A DNA stretch of 64,000 nucleotides from Candidatus Proelusimicrobium excrementi (GTDB taxonomy: Bacteria; Elusimicrobiota; Elusimicrobia; Elusimicrobiales; Elusimicrobiaceae), in NCBI GenBank assembly GCA_934643455.1, contig CAKUBV010000004.1, positions 1-64,000 of the forward strand, read 5' to 3'. The translations under genes and the position numbers were made by a program. The stretch's first letter is position 1; the number at the start of each line of letters is the position of its first letter. Of this stretch, positions 8,751 through 16,429 are shown one piece after another. A model generated the notes under the pieces. That model was given only the letters and a program-made list of their open reading frames with translations, was not told the origin of the DNA and did no database searches.

Positions 8751-9941
8751 ATGGATTTAAAAAAATATGCCGACGTTATGATTTTCGCTTTAAAATCGGC
8801 CCGCAAAGGGGGGAAGTTTAAACCGGGGGAAAATATCCTTGTAAGTTACGATATGCCCGCCCTGCCGCTGGCCGAGGAAATTTACTGCAAACTTATCGAG
8901 GGCGGTTTTAACGTGATTTTAAGGCCTTACGCCACGGAAAAAATGGCTAAAATACTCTACACCAAAGGCAGCGACAAACAAATAAAATTTATGCCGGAGT
9001 GGGAAAAACTTTTTACCGAAAACCTTAACGGCCTTATAGCCTTAAGAGCCCCGCAGGATTTGGCCAATTTAAAAGACGTTGACACCAAAAAAATAGCCTT
9101 GGCCACAATCGCCAGAAAGCCGATCCGCGAAATTATGGACGTAAGGGAAGAACGCGGTTTATTTTCCTGGACTTTGGCCAATTATCCCACCGAAGGTTTG
9201 GCCAAACAGGCCGGGCTCAGCTTAAAGCAGTATGAGGCGCAAATCGCCAAAGCCTGCTTTTTAAACGAGAAAGACCCCGCCAAAAAGTTTGCGGAAGTTA
9301 CCGCCCAAATCAACGAGGTTTCAAAAAGGCTTTCGTCTTTGCCGATAGTTAAACTCAGAACCCAGTCCGAAGATATGGATTTGGAGATACTTTTGGGCGA
9401 AAACCGCCGTTTTATAAGCGGGGGCGGGTGCAATGTTCCCTCGTTTGAGATTTTTACTTCCCCCGATTGGCGCGGCACCCGCGGGGTTTACTTCAGCGAT
9501 TTAATGAGTTTCCGCAACGGCAATTACGTCAAAGATATTCGCTTGGAATTTAAAGCGGGGCGCGTAATTAAAGCGACGGCGGAGCAGGGGGAGGACTTCC
9601 TTAAAAAAATGCTCTCTTTGGACCGCGGCGCCTGCCAGATAGGGGAGTATTCTCTTACCGATACGCGCTTTTCCAAAATAGACCGCTTTATGGCCGATAC
9701 TTTGTATGATGAGAACTTCGGCGGAGCTTACGGCAACAGCCATATAGCTTTGGGTTCCAGCTACAGCGACACTTTCAGCGGCAATTTGTCCAAATTGGAT
9801 AAAAACCTGAAAAAGCAGCTCGGTTTTAACGAATCGGCACTGCATTGGGATTTGGTAAATACGCAAAATAAATTGGTTACCGCAACGCTTAAAAACGGAA
9901 AACATTTAACAATTTATGAAAAGGGCCGTTTTTTGGTCTGA
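8751..9941 (+). CDS. M29-family metalloaminopeptidase
   Basis: Cytoplasmic dizinc (or dicobalt) aminopeptidase of the AmpS/PepS type, removing N-terminal residues from peptides. The 396-residue length is typical. The family's metal ligands are seen in order: Glu in NVPSFEIFTSP, Glu in QIGEYSL, His in GNSHIALGSSY, and His and Asp in ALHWDLV. A near-perfect AAAGGAGG precedes the ATG. A long perfect hairpin terminator follows the stop, so the gene stands alone. Confidence 0.9.
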   Translation: MDLKKYADVMIFALKSARKGGKFKPGENILVSYDMPALPLAEEIYCKLIEGGFNVILRPYATEKMAKILYTKGSDKQIKFMPEWEKLFTENLNGLIALRAPQDLANLKDVDTKKIALATIARKPIREIMDVREERGLFSWTLANYPTEGLAKQAGLSLKQYEAQIAKACFLNEKDPAKKFAEVTAQINEVSKRLSSLPIVKLRTQSEDMDLEILLGENRRFISGGGCNVPSFEIFTSPDWRGTRGVYFSDLMSFRNGNYVKDIRLEFKAGRVIKATAEQGEDFLKKMLSLDRGACQIGEYSLTDTRFSKIDRFMADTLYDENFGGAYGNSHIALGSSYSDTFSGNLSKLDKNLKKQLGFNESALHWDLVNTQNKLVTATLKNGKHLTIYEKGRFLV

Positions 9942-9989
9942 TTGCGGAAAAATTGCCTTAAATTTTGCCTTAAAAAAGCTTACAAAAAC

Positions 9990-10033
9990 AAGTTTGTCCA
10001 CAGGTTTGAAACTGTGGACAAACTTTTATTTTA
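9990..10033 (+). terminator. Strong terminator made of inverted DnaA-box-like 9-mers
   Basis: A perfect 14-bp stem AAGTTTGTCCACAG/CTGTGGACAAACTT (9990-10003 with 10012-10025) is followed by TTATTTTA. Each arm carries TTGTCCACA, one base from the DnaA box TTATCCACA. Confidence 0.85.
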
Positions 10034-10227
10034 TCGTCGGAGATAAACTTGTTGATAACCTTCTAAAAAATAAATCTTAGACGAGGTTTGAAATATCTTT
10101 GCAACTTATGTAAAATTTTGTAAGCAAACAGCTTAAAACGGCCGGTTTTTATGGTTCTGGAAGTTAAATCTATCAACTTTTATCCACAATATTTGCCGCT
10201 GTTAAAAACTTTTAAGAGGAAAACGCC
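10034..10227 (+). promoter_or_regulatory. Upstream region of the anaerobic ribonucleotide reductase operon
   Basis: No gene is seen here. An exact DnaA-box sequence TTATCCACA lies at 10180-10188, about 40 bases before the nrdD start. AGAGG at about 10215 serves as the ribosome site. I looked for a pair of NrdR boxes and found none convincing. Whether DnaA acts here, as it does on some nrd promoters, is a guess from this one site. Confidence 0.4.
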
Positions 10228-12288
10228 ATGCCAAATAACGAGATTCTGCAGAAAATTATCAAAAGGGACGGCTCAACCCAGATTTTTGATTCAAAAAAGA
10301 TTACCAATGCCATATATAAAGCCGGGCAAACCACCAACGAATTTGACCTTGAAACCGCCAAAAAGCTTACTATCAGAGTTATAAACATTTTGCAGCAGCT
10401 TTATTCGGAAATAACGCCCAGCGTCGAAAATATACAGGACGTTGTCGAAGACGTGCTTTTGACTTCCAATTTCCACAAAACGGCCAAGGCCTATATTCTG
10501 TACAGGGACCAGCGCGCCAGAGCGAGGGAGATTTCCTCCAAATTTAACGTTGAGCTTGTTGATCAGTATTTGCAAAAGCTGGACTGGCAGGTTAACGAGA
10601 ACAGCAATATGGGTTATTCCCTGCAGGGATTAAACAATTACGTTTCTTCCGAAATTACAAAAATTTACTGGCTTAACAAAATCTATCCGGAAAACGTAAA
10701 AAAGATGCATACCTCCGGCGACATTCATTTGCACGACTTGGGCCTTTTGGGCGCATATTGCGTCGGATGGGATTTGCAGGATTTGCTTATCAGCGGTTTT
10801 AAAGGCGTGGCCGGCAAAGCCGAATCCAAACCGGCAAAACATTTAAGGACGGCTTTGGGCCAGATAGTAAACTTCTTTTATACTTTACAGGGCGAAAGTG
10901 CCGGCGCGCAGGCTTTTTCCAACTTCGACACTTTGCTTGCGCCTTTTATCTACTATGATAAACTCAGCTACCAAGAGGTCAAACAAGCCTTGCAGGAATT
11001 TTTATTTAACGTAAACGTGCCTACAAGGGTGGGTTTCCAAACGCCTTTTACAAACGTAACTTTGGATTTTAACGTACCTTCCTACTTTAAAGACCAGGGC
11101 GTTATAATCGGCGGGCAGATACAGGATAAAAAATACGGGGAATTCCAAAAAGAAATGGATATGTTCAACAAAGCCTTTTTGGAAATTATGCTTGAAGGCG
11201 ACGCCAAGGGCCGCGTATTCACTTTCCCTATCCCCACTTATAACATAACTAAAGATTTTGACTGGGATAATCCCGCGTATCAGCCGCTTTGGGAAATGAC
11301 GGCCAAATACGGTATTCCTTATTTCGCGAACTTCGTCAATTCCGACATGAACCCGGAAGACGCGCGTTCAATGTGCTGCCGCTTAAGAATAGACAACCGC
11401 GAACTTAACCGCCGCGGCGGCGGGCTTTTCGGTTCGGCTCCTTTGACGGGCTCTATCGGCGTGGTTACGATAAATATGCCGCGCATAGGCTACTTGGCTT
11501 CCACGGAAGAAGAATTCTTTAAACTTCTTGAAGAACGCATGGAAACGGCCAAAGTAAGCTTGGAAATAAAACGCAAGGTTATTGAACGCTTTACCAACGC
11601 CAATTTATATCCGTATATGACTTTCTATTTAAGAAGCGTCAAACAGCGTTTTAACGAATATTGGAAGAACCATTTCTCCACAATAGGGCTTGTAGGTTTG
11701 AACGAAGCCTGCCTCAATCTTATGGGGGAAACGGTCGGCAGCGAAAAGGGCCGCAAATTTGCCGTAAAAGTCATGGATTTTATGAGGGCTAAACTTGTTG
11801 AATTCCAAAAGGAAACCGGCAACAATTACAATCTTGAAGCCACTCCGGCGGAAGGAACCTCTTATCGTTTGGCCCGTTTGGACAGGGAAAAATACCCGGA
11901 TATTATCGTGGCCGATAATGAACAGGCCGCGCAGGGCAGGCCCCCTTTCTATACCAATTCCAGCCAGCTGCCGGTAAACTTTACCGACGATATCTTTGAA
12001 CTTTTGGATCTGCAGGACGAAGTCCAGTCCAAATATACCGGCGGGACGGTGCTGCACATTTTTATGGGCGAAAGAATTAAAGATACGGACGCCCTTAAAA
12101 AATTCATCAGGAAAGTCTGTGAAGGCTATCAGCTGCCGTATTTTTCCATAACGCCGACTTTCAGCGTCTGCCCCAAATGCGGATATATTGAAGGCGAGCA
12201 TTTTGAATGCCCTAAATGCAAGGCCGAAAAGATAGAAAATATCGAAAAACAAATCGCGCTTTTGGAAGAGCAGCTGTACAGTAAATAA
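10228..12288 (+). CDS. nrdD: Anaerobic (class III) ribonucleoside-triphosphate reductase, large subunit lacking the glycyl-radical domain
   Basis: Reduces ribonucleoside triphosphates to deoxynucleotides without oxygen. It has 686 residues. An ATP-cone allosteric domain covers about 5-95 (IIKRDGSTQIFDSKKI...). The ten-stranded barrel follows, with the conserved Cys pair at 383-384 (SMCCRLRIDN) and GGGLFGSAPLTGSIG. The zinc site is complete: Cys648, Cys651, Cys661 and Cys664 (CPKCGY...CPKCK). In usual NrdD proteins this site leads directly into the glycyl-radical loop. Here the chain instead ends 22 residues later in an amphipathic helix (IENIEKQIALLEEQLYSK). The missing loop is encoded by the next gene. 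The start is supported by AGAGG. Confidence 0.95.
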   Translation: MPNNEILQKIIKRDGSTQIFDSKKITNAIYKAGQTTNEFDLETAKKLTIRVINILQQLYSEITPSVENIQDVVEDVLLTSNFHKTAKAYILYRDQRARAREISSKFNVELVDQYLQKLDWQVNENSNMGYSLQGLNNYVSSEITKIYWLNKIYPENVKKMHTSGDIHLHDLGLLGAYCVGWDLQDLLISGFKGVAGKAESKPAKHLRTALGQIVNFFYTLQGESAGAQAFSNFDTLLAPFIYYDKLSYQEVKQALQEFLFNVNVPTRVGFQTPFTNVTLDFNVPSYFKDQGVIIGGQIQDKKYGEFQKEMDMFNKAFLEIMLEGDAKGRVFTFPIPTYNITKDFDWDNPAYQPLWEMTAKYGIPYFANFVNSDMNPEDARSMCCRLRIDNRELNRRGGGLFGSAPLTGSIGVVTINMPRIGYLASTEEEFFKLLEERMETAKVSLEIKRKVIERFTNANLYPYMTFYLRSVKQRFNEYWKNHFSTIGLVGLNEACLNLMGETVGSEKGRKFAVKVMDFMRAKLVEFQKETGNNYNLEATPAEGTSYRLARLDREKYPDIIVADNEQAAQGRPPFYTNSSQLPVNFTDDIFELLDLQDEVQSKYTGGTVLHIFMGERIKDTDALKKFIRKVCEGYQLPYFSITPTFSVCPKCGYIEGEHFECPKCKAEKIENIEKQIALLEEQLYSK

Positions 12289-12405
12289 ATTTTACGCCCT
12301 TTGTAAATAGGGCTAAGGACCTAAGAAAAAATAGGCCTTGTTGGGCAAATAATAATTTGCAAAAATAATAAAGGCGGTCAAAAAACCGCGCAGGAGGAAG
12401 TGATT
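12289..12405 (+). promoter_or_regulatory. Three hairpins between nrdD and the glycyl-radical gene
   Basis: Three small inverted repeats lie in this 117-base gap: GCCCT/AGGGC (12296-12300 with 12309-12313), GCAAAT/ATTTGC (12345-12350 with 12355-12360) and GCGGT/ACCGC (12374-12378 with 12385-12389). The last ends four bases before GGAGG. None has a terminator T run. They could stabilise a processed downstream mRNA or set translation of the small subunit apart from nrdD. That role is inferred. Confidence 0.4.
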
Positions 12406-12600
12406 ATGACGGCACAAGAAAGACACAATATCGAAACGAAGATTTCCGAGCTTAAAGCTGCCAAAGAAGCGGCCAAAGGTACCAACTGCGAAGTTTACTC
12501 CAGAGTGGTGGGGTATCTCCGCCCGGTTCAGAACTGGAACAAAGGCAAAAAAGAAGAATTTGCCATGCGCAAGACCATTAAAATGTCCTGCGGTTGCTAG
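12406..12600 (+). CDS. Stand-alone glycyl-radical subunit of anaerobic ribonucleotide reductase
   Basis: A 64-residue protein that is essentially the C-terminal glycyl-radical domain of NrdD. Residues 28-56 carry YSRVVGYLRPVQNWNKGK, with the radical glycine expected at Gly36 (RVVGY), followed by KKEEFAMRK as in fused NrdD tails. Residues 4-24 form a charged helix with heptad Ile/Leu (IETKISELKAA) that could pair with the helix ending the large subunit. The C-terminus is CGC. GGAGG (12393-12397) lies 8 nt before ATG 12406; the in-frame GTG at 12400 is too close to it. Position between nrdD and nrdG fits a split enzyme: NrdG would activate this small chain. A remnant is unlikely because the reading frame and signals are clean. 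Confidence 0.88.
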   Translation: MTAQERHNIETKISELKAAKEAAKGTNCEVYSRVVGYLRPVQNWNKGKKEEFAMRKTIKMSCGC

Positions 12601-12644
12601 GTTTTAACAAAGTTTATTTTTATCCTAAGGCAGGTGTGTTGTAA

Positions 12645-13259
12645 GTGAAGATTAGCGGGCTTTTGAAGTTTTCAATGATAGATTTTCCGGGCAGTATTTC
12701 GGCGATAGTATTTACCCAAGGTTGTAATCTGCGTTGTGCGTATTGTCATAATCCGGAACTTATACCACCCGCCCAGGATGAAAATAACGCCATAGCTGAA
12801 GAGGACGTCTTGGATTATTTGGAAAGACGCAAACATTCTTTAGACGGACTCGTCATTACCGGCGGCGAGCCGACTCTCCAACCCGATTTGGCCGATTTCG
12901 CGGCGAAAGTAAAAGCGATGGGATACTTGGTAAAGCTGGATACTAACGGCACAAATCCCGGCGTTCTTAAAGAACTGATAGAAAAGAAATTGGTTGATTT
13001 TGTGGCCATGGACATAAAGGCCCCGTTTGAAAAGTACGAAGCCGTTTGCGGCCCCGCCAATTTGGACGCGGTAAAAGAGAGTATGAATATTATCATTTCT
13101 TCCGGCGTTAATTATCAATTCAGAACAACTTATTACAAAGAAGTCCTAAATGACGGCGACATAGAAGCCATAAAAGCCATGGTTCCCGATCAGGCGCGCT
13201 TTCGTTTGCAGGAATGCCTTCCCGTAAAGAAGAAAGACGTTCTTAAAATAGAACATTAA
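12645..13259 (+). CDS. nrdG: Anaerobic ribonucleotide reductase activating enzyme (radical SAM)
   Basis: Uses a [4Fe-4S] cluster and S-adenosylmethionine to make the glycyl radical of NrdD. It has 204 residues. The cluster motif CxxxCxxC is GCNLRCAYC (Cys27, Cys31, Cys34). The SAM-binding TGGEP motif is VITGGEPTLQ (about 86-95). The start is GTG 12645, behind a modest AGG/CAGG ribosome site. It follows the glycyl-radical gene by 44 bases. Its immediate target here should be that separate 64-residue chain, docked or not docked on NrdD. Confidence 0.9.
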   Translation: MKISGLLKFSMIDFPGSISAIVFTQGCNLRCAYCHNPELIPPAQDENNAIAEEDVLDYLERRKHSLDGLVITGGEPTLQPDLADFAAKVKAMGYLVKLDTNGTNPGVLKELIEKKLVDFVAMDIKAPFEKYEAVCGPANLDAVKESMNIIISSGVNYQFRTTYYKEVLNDGDIEAIKAMVPDQARFRLQECLPVKKKDVLKIEH

Positions 13260-13274
13260 TTTCCGTCCTTTTTG

Positions 13275-13280
13275 TATAAT
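13275..13280 (+). promoter_or_regulatory. -10 box of lemA promoter
   Basis: A consensus TATAAT lies 23 bases before the lemA ATG. No good -35 box is seen. There is room for a short leader carrying GGAGG. Confidence 0.5.
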
Positions 13281-13303
13281 AAATATATTATATGGAGGTG
13301 CAA

Positions 13304-13873
13304 ATGATTACTCTTGCAATAGTTTTGATAGTTATTGCCGTGATAGCCGCATTGTATACTATCAGCGTTTATAATGGATTGATTACGCTTAAAAACCGCG
13401 TAAAAGAAGCTTGGAGCGATATCCAAGTGCAGCTTAAAAGACGTTATGATCTTATCCCCAACCTCGTGGAAACCGTAAAAGGTTATGCCGCACATGAAAG
13501 TTCCACATTGGAAAAAGTAATTCAGGCCCGCAATATGGCGTTAAACGCGAAAGGCGATATGGAAGGGCAGGCCAAAGCGGAAAATATGCTTACTTCGACG
13601 CTTAAGAGTTTGTTTGCCGTGTCGGAAAATTATCCCGATTTAAAGGCAAATCAGAATTTTCTTAAACTTCAGCAGGAACTTTCCGATACGGAAGACAGGC
13701 TTCAGGCCGCAAGAAAGTTCTATAACACCAACGCCAAAGATCTTAATATATCAATAGAATCTTTCCCTTCAAATATAATAGCTTCTTATTTTAAATTTGA
13801 AAAAGCCGAACTGTTCACTTTAGATGAAAGCGAAGCCGAACAGGCCAAAAAGGCTCCTTCGGCAAAGTTCTGA
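13304..13873 (+). CDS. lemA: LemA family membrane-anchored protein
   Basis: A 189-residue protein with an N-terminal transmembrane helix (residues 2-20, rich in Ile/Val/Ala) and a helical-bundle soluble part, the LemA fold. The signature near the helix end is LKNRVKEAWSDIQVQLKRRY, then DLIPNLVETVKGYA. The C-terminal half has ENYPDLKANQNFLKLQQEL, also typical. The biochemical role of the family is not settled. The start is ATG 13304 behind GGAGG; an ATG at 13292 overlaps the ribosome site and is discounted. A terminator follows the gene. Confidence 0.88.
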   Translation: MITLAIVLIVIAVIAALYTISVYNGLITLKNRVKEAWSDIQVQLKRRYDLIPNLVETVKGYAAHESSTLEKVIQARNMALNAKGDMEGQAKAENMLTSTLKSLFAVSENYPDLKANQNFLKLQQELSDTEDRLQAARKFYNTNAKDLNISIESFPSNIIASYFKFEKAELFTLDESEAEQAKKAPSAKF

Positions 13874-13896
13874 TTTAAATCGATATTTGTTTAATC

Positions 13897-13928
13897 GCCC
13901 CCGTATGAGAAAGCTGCGGGGGCTTTTG
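13897..13928 (+). terminator. Terminator after lemA
   Basis: Stem GCCCCCG/CGGGGGC (13897-13903 with 13917-13923) followed by TTTTG. Confidence 0.75.
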
Positions 13929-14040
13929 TATGTTGACGTTATGTGCCGGGTTAACTCCTGCGGGATTTTATTACAGATTGACTCTTTTAAAAATAAAACG
14001 GCCCGATTTCGGCGGCCGCTGCCTGCGCTTTAATAATTAA

Positions 14041-14066
14041 AAACCCCGGGTTTAAGCCCGGGGTTT
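14041..14066. terminator. Terminator, mainly for the GNAT-like gene on the minus strand
   Basis: Palindrome AAACCCCGGG/CCCGGGGTTT around TTTAAG. On the minus strand it is followed by TT after the stem. It separates the converging lemA and GNAT-like genes. Confidence 0.75.
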
Positions 14067-14087
14067 ATAGTTAAAACAAATAAAAAC

Positions 14088-15182
14088 TTATAAAGGTTTT
14101 TGATATATCCTGTAAGTTTTCGTTTTATAGCAGCCGGCTTCTTCAATGACTGAAATAATCGCTTTATTATCCTCCAGCATCCAGGAAAGCTCAGCTTTGT
14201 TCCATCCTTTGCTTACGCCGTTGTCAACTACGTGTTTAACAAGCAAAAGTTCAAGGCCTCTGCTGCGGTGATCCGGGTGTACGCCCAGCATTATCATGCG
14301 GCAGTCGCGTATTTTGCGCCAGGCAAGCAAAGCTTTCGGCAGTTTAAACGGATTAAGCCCGCCGTTAAGGATCTTAAGGACGTGGTTCATATTGGGTATG
14401 GAAATGGCAAATCCGGCCACTTCGCCCTTTATTTCTATCATGCAGGTAAGTTCCGGGCGTACTATCAGTTTAAGCTGTTTGGCGGTTTCCTGTATTTCTT
14501 CCTCCGTTATGGGGACAAAACCGTAGTTTTGGCTCCAGGCGGCGTTATAAATTTCCCTGACGGTTTTGACTTCATTGTCAAAATCGTTCATGTTTATGGA
14601 GCGCATCGTAATTTCGGGGTTTCTGAGTATGCGTTGTATAATCTTTTGCATACGCGGGGAGAAATCGTTTTTGTCCGTCCTGTCAAAAGCCAGCAAGTCT
14701 TTGGCTTTTTCAAGCCCGGCCGATTTTATAATTTCGTCATAATAAGGCGGATTATACGGCATCATTATGCACGGCATGGAGTCAAAAGAATCAACGAGTA
14801 CGCCGCAGGTATGGTTCGTGCTTGGGTTAAGCGGCCCGCGCATGGCGGTTTTGCCCTGTTCTTTAAGCCAGGCGGCCGCCGCGTCAAAAAGAGCTTTTGC
14901 GGTTTCCGGGTTGTTTTCGCATTCAAAAAAACCGAAGAAGCCTATATTGTCGTTCCAATGTTTATTATGGTTTTCATTGACTATGGCCGCTATTCTGCCT
15001 ACCGTTTGGCCGTCCCTTTTCGCCAAAAAAAGTTCCCTTCCGGCATGGCGCCAGAAGGGATCTTTCGTTAAAAGATGTTTCGTATCCGTTTTAAGTTCGG
15101 GTACGTAAAATTTATCGTCTTTATATAATTTAAAGGGAAAGGCGATAAATTCTTTGAGTTCCGCTTTTTCTACGCTGAGCAT
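14088..15182 (-). CDS. GNAT-like acyltransferase paired with the serine palmitoyltransferase-like enzyme
   Basis: A 364-residue protein with a GNAT acyltransferase fold in its C-terminal half. The CoA-binding region is MIMLGVHPDHRSRGLELLLVKHV, near 300. The N-terminal part (FPFKLYKDDKFYVPEL, then RGPLNPSTNHTCGVLVDSF) is typical of the large YghO-like group. It starts one base after the upstream gene stops, so the two are translationally coupled. In some bacteria a GNAT-type enzyme acylates the long-chain base made by serine palmitoyltransferase. Sequence alone does not prove that here, and I do not claim it belongs to the characterised bacterial ceramide synthase family. Confidence 0.6.
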   Translation of the reverse strand: MLSVEKAELKEFIAFPFKLYKDDKFYVPELKTDTKHLLTKDPFWRHAGRELFLAKRDGQTVGRIAAIVNENHNKHWNDNIGFFGFFECENNPETAKALFDAAAAWLKEQGKTAMRGPLNPSTNHTCGVLVDSFDSMPCIMMPYNPPYYDEIIKSAGLEKAKDLLAFDRTDKNDFSPRMQKIIQRILRNPEITMRSINMNDFDNEVKTVREIYNAAWSQNYGFVPITEEEIQETAKQLKLIVRPELTCMIEIKGEVAGFAISIPNMNHVLKILNGGLNPFKLPKALLAWRKIRDCRMIMLGVHPDHRSRGLELLLVKHVVDNGVSKGWNKAELSWMLEDNKAIISVIEEAGCYKTKTYRIYQKPL

Positions 15183-15183
15183 T

Positions 15184-16374
15184 TTATTTTATAATACCCA
15201 AAGCTTTTCCCGCATTGCCGAACACTTCTATAATTTTGTCGATTTGGTCGTCGGTATGCGTGGCCATAAGGGTAACCCTCATCATACATTTGTTTGGCGG
15301 AACGGCGGGGGGAATTACCGGCGTGGTAAAAATGCCTCCGTCAAAAGTGGCGCGCCACATTTTAAAGCAGTTTTCCATGGTGCCGATGAATATGGGCACT
15401 ATCGGGGTCTGCGTCGCGCCGATGTTAAAGCCGAGCTTTAAAAAGCCTTCTTTAAGGCGTTTGGTATTGGCCCAAAGCTTGTCTTTGCGGGACATATCAT
15501 CCCAAATCAAGTCCAAAGCTTTGTCTATTGAAGCTATTGAAGCCGGCGGCAAAGCGGCGGAAAATATCTGGCTTCTTGCGCTGTGGCGGATATAATGGAT
15601 TACGTCCGCGTCGCCTACAACAAAGCCGCCTACCGTCGCGAATGTCTTGGAGCAGGTGCCTACCACCAAATCGACTTCGCCGTTTTCCAAACCGAAATGC
15701 TCACAGGTGCCGCGGCCGGTTTTGCCTAAAATGCCGGTGGCGTGAGCGTCGTCGACTATAATTCTGGCGCCGTATTTCTTGGCGAGTTTGACGATTTCCG
15801 GCAGATTGCAGATATCGCCTTCCATGCTGAATACGCCGTCTACGATTATAAGTTTACCTTTGCTGTCGTCTATTTTGGAAAGTACTCTTTCCAAATCTTC
15901 CATATCATTGTGTTTAAAGCGCACCATTTCGGCTTCGGAAAGCTTTACTCCGTCCAAAATGCTGGCGTGGTCAAGTTTGTCGACTATGGCTACGTCGCCT
16001 TTTTTGAGCAGGCTGGAAATCACGCCCAAATTCATTTGGTACCCGGCGGAGAATATAAGCCCTGCCTCTTTGCCTTTAAATTTCGCTAATTTTGCTTCAA
16101 GATCATTGGCGTATTTGGTGTTCCCGTTTAAAAATCTGGAACCGGCGGAACCGGTGCCTCTGGCCAAAGCCGCTTCGGCGGCGGCTTTCTTCATTTCGGG
16201 GTCATTGGCCAAACCCAGATAATTGTTTGATCCGGCCATTATGTATTTTTTACCGTCCAGTTCTATTTCCGGCGCCTGTGCGGAGGATATCGGCTGGAAG
16301 TAACCGTAAATCCCTAAACGCATTAAAGCTTTAGCATCTTTAAAGTTCCTGCATTTTTCAAAAATATCTGCCAT
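15184..16374 (-). CDS. spt: Serine palmitoyltransferase-like alpha-oxoamine synthase
   Basis: PLP enzyme that condenses an amino acid with an acyl-CoA or acyl-ACP and releases CO2. It has 396 residues. The PLP lysine is Lys243 in GTCSKTFATVGG. Other family marks are NNYLGLANDPEMK, GTGSAGSRFLNGN, DDAHATGILGKTGRGT and LMATHTDDQIDKI near the end. Relatives are serine palmitoyltransferase, glycine C-acetyltransferase (Kbl) and 8-amino-7-oxononanoate synthase (BioF). The SRFLNG stretch, the VIPPAVPPNK segment and the adjacent GNAT gene favour a sphingoid-base enzyme; no threonine dehydrogenase or biotin genes are nearby. GAAGG precedes the start, with TATAAT upstream. Confidence 0.75.
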   Translation of the reverse strand: MADIFEKCRNFKDAKALMRLGIYGYFQPISSAQAPEIELDGKKYIMAGSNNYLGLANDPEMKKAAAEAALARGTGSAGSRFLNGNTKYANDLEAKLAKFKGKEAGLIFSAGYQMNLGVISSLLKKGDVAIVDKLDHASILDGVKLSEAEMVRFKHNDMEDLERVLSKIDDSKGKLIIVDGVFSMEGDICNLPEIVKLAKKYGARIIVDDAHATGILGKTGRGTCEHFGLENGEVDLVVGTCSKTFATVGGFVVGDADVIHYIRHSARSQIFSAALPPASIASIDKALDLIWDDMSRKDKLWANTKRLKEGFLKLGFNIGATQTPIVPIFIGTMENCFKMWRATFDGGIFTTPVIPPAVPPNKCMMRVTLMATHTDDQIDKIIEVFGNAGKALGIIK

Positions 16375-16429
16375 AGTTTATACCTTCGGTTTAATTATAA
16401 TTTCTTTATATTTAAGATAAACTTAAAAT

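Noticed and set aside
9990..10188. Possible replication origin from DnaA-like boxes
   Set aside because: One exact box, and the other two are terminator arms. No dnaA, dnaN or AT-rich unwinding array accompanies them.
13824..14033. 69-codon frame after lemA
   Set aside because: It overlaps the lemA end and both terminator regions, has no ribosome site and no recognisable features.
14232..15071. Open frame of 279 codons opposite the GNAT-like gene
   Set aside because: Phe/Tyr/Gly-rich shadow on the opposite strand, without a ribosome site or domain.
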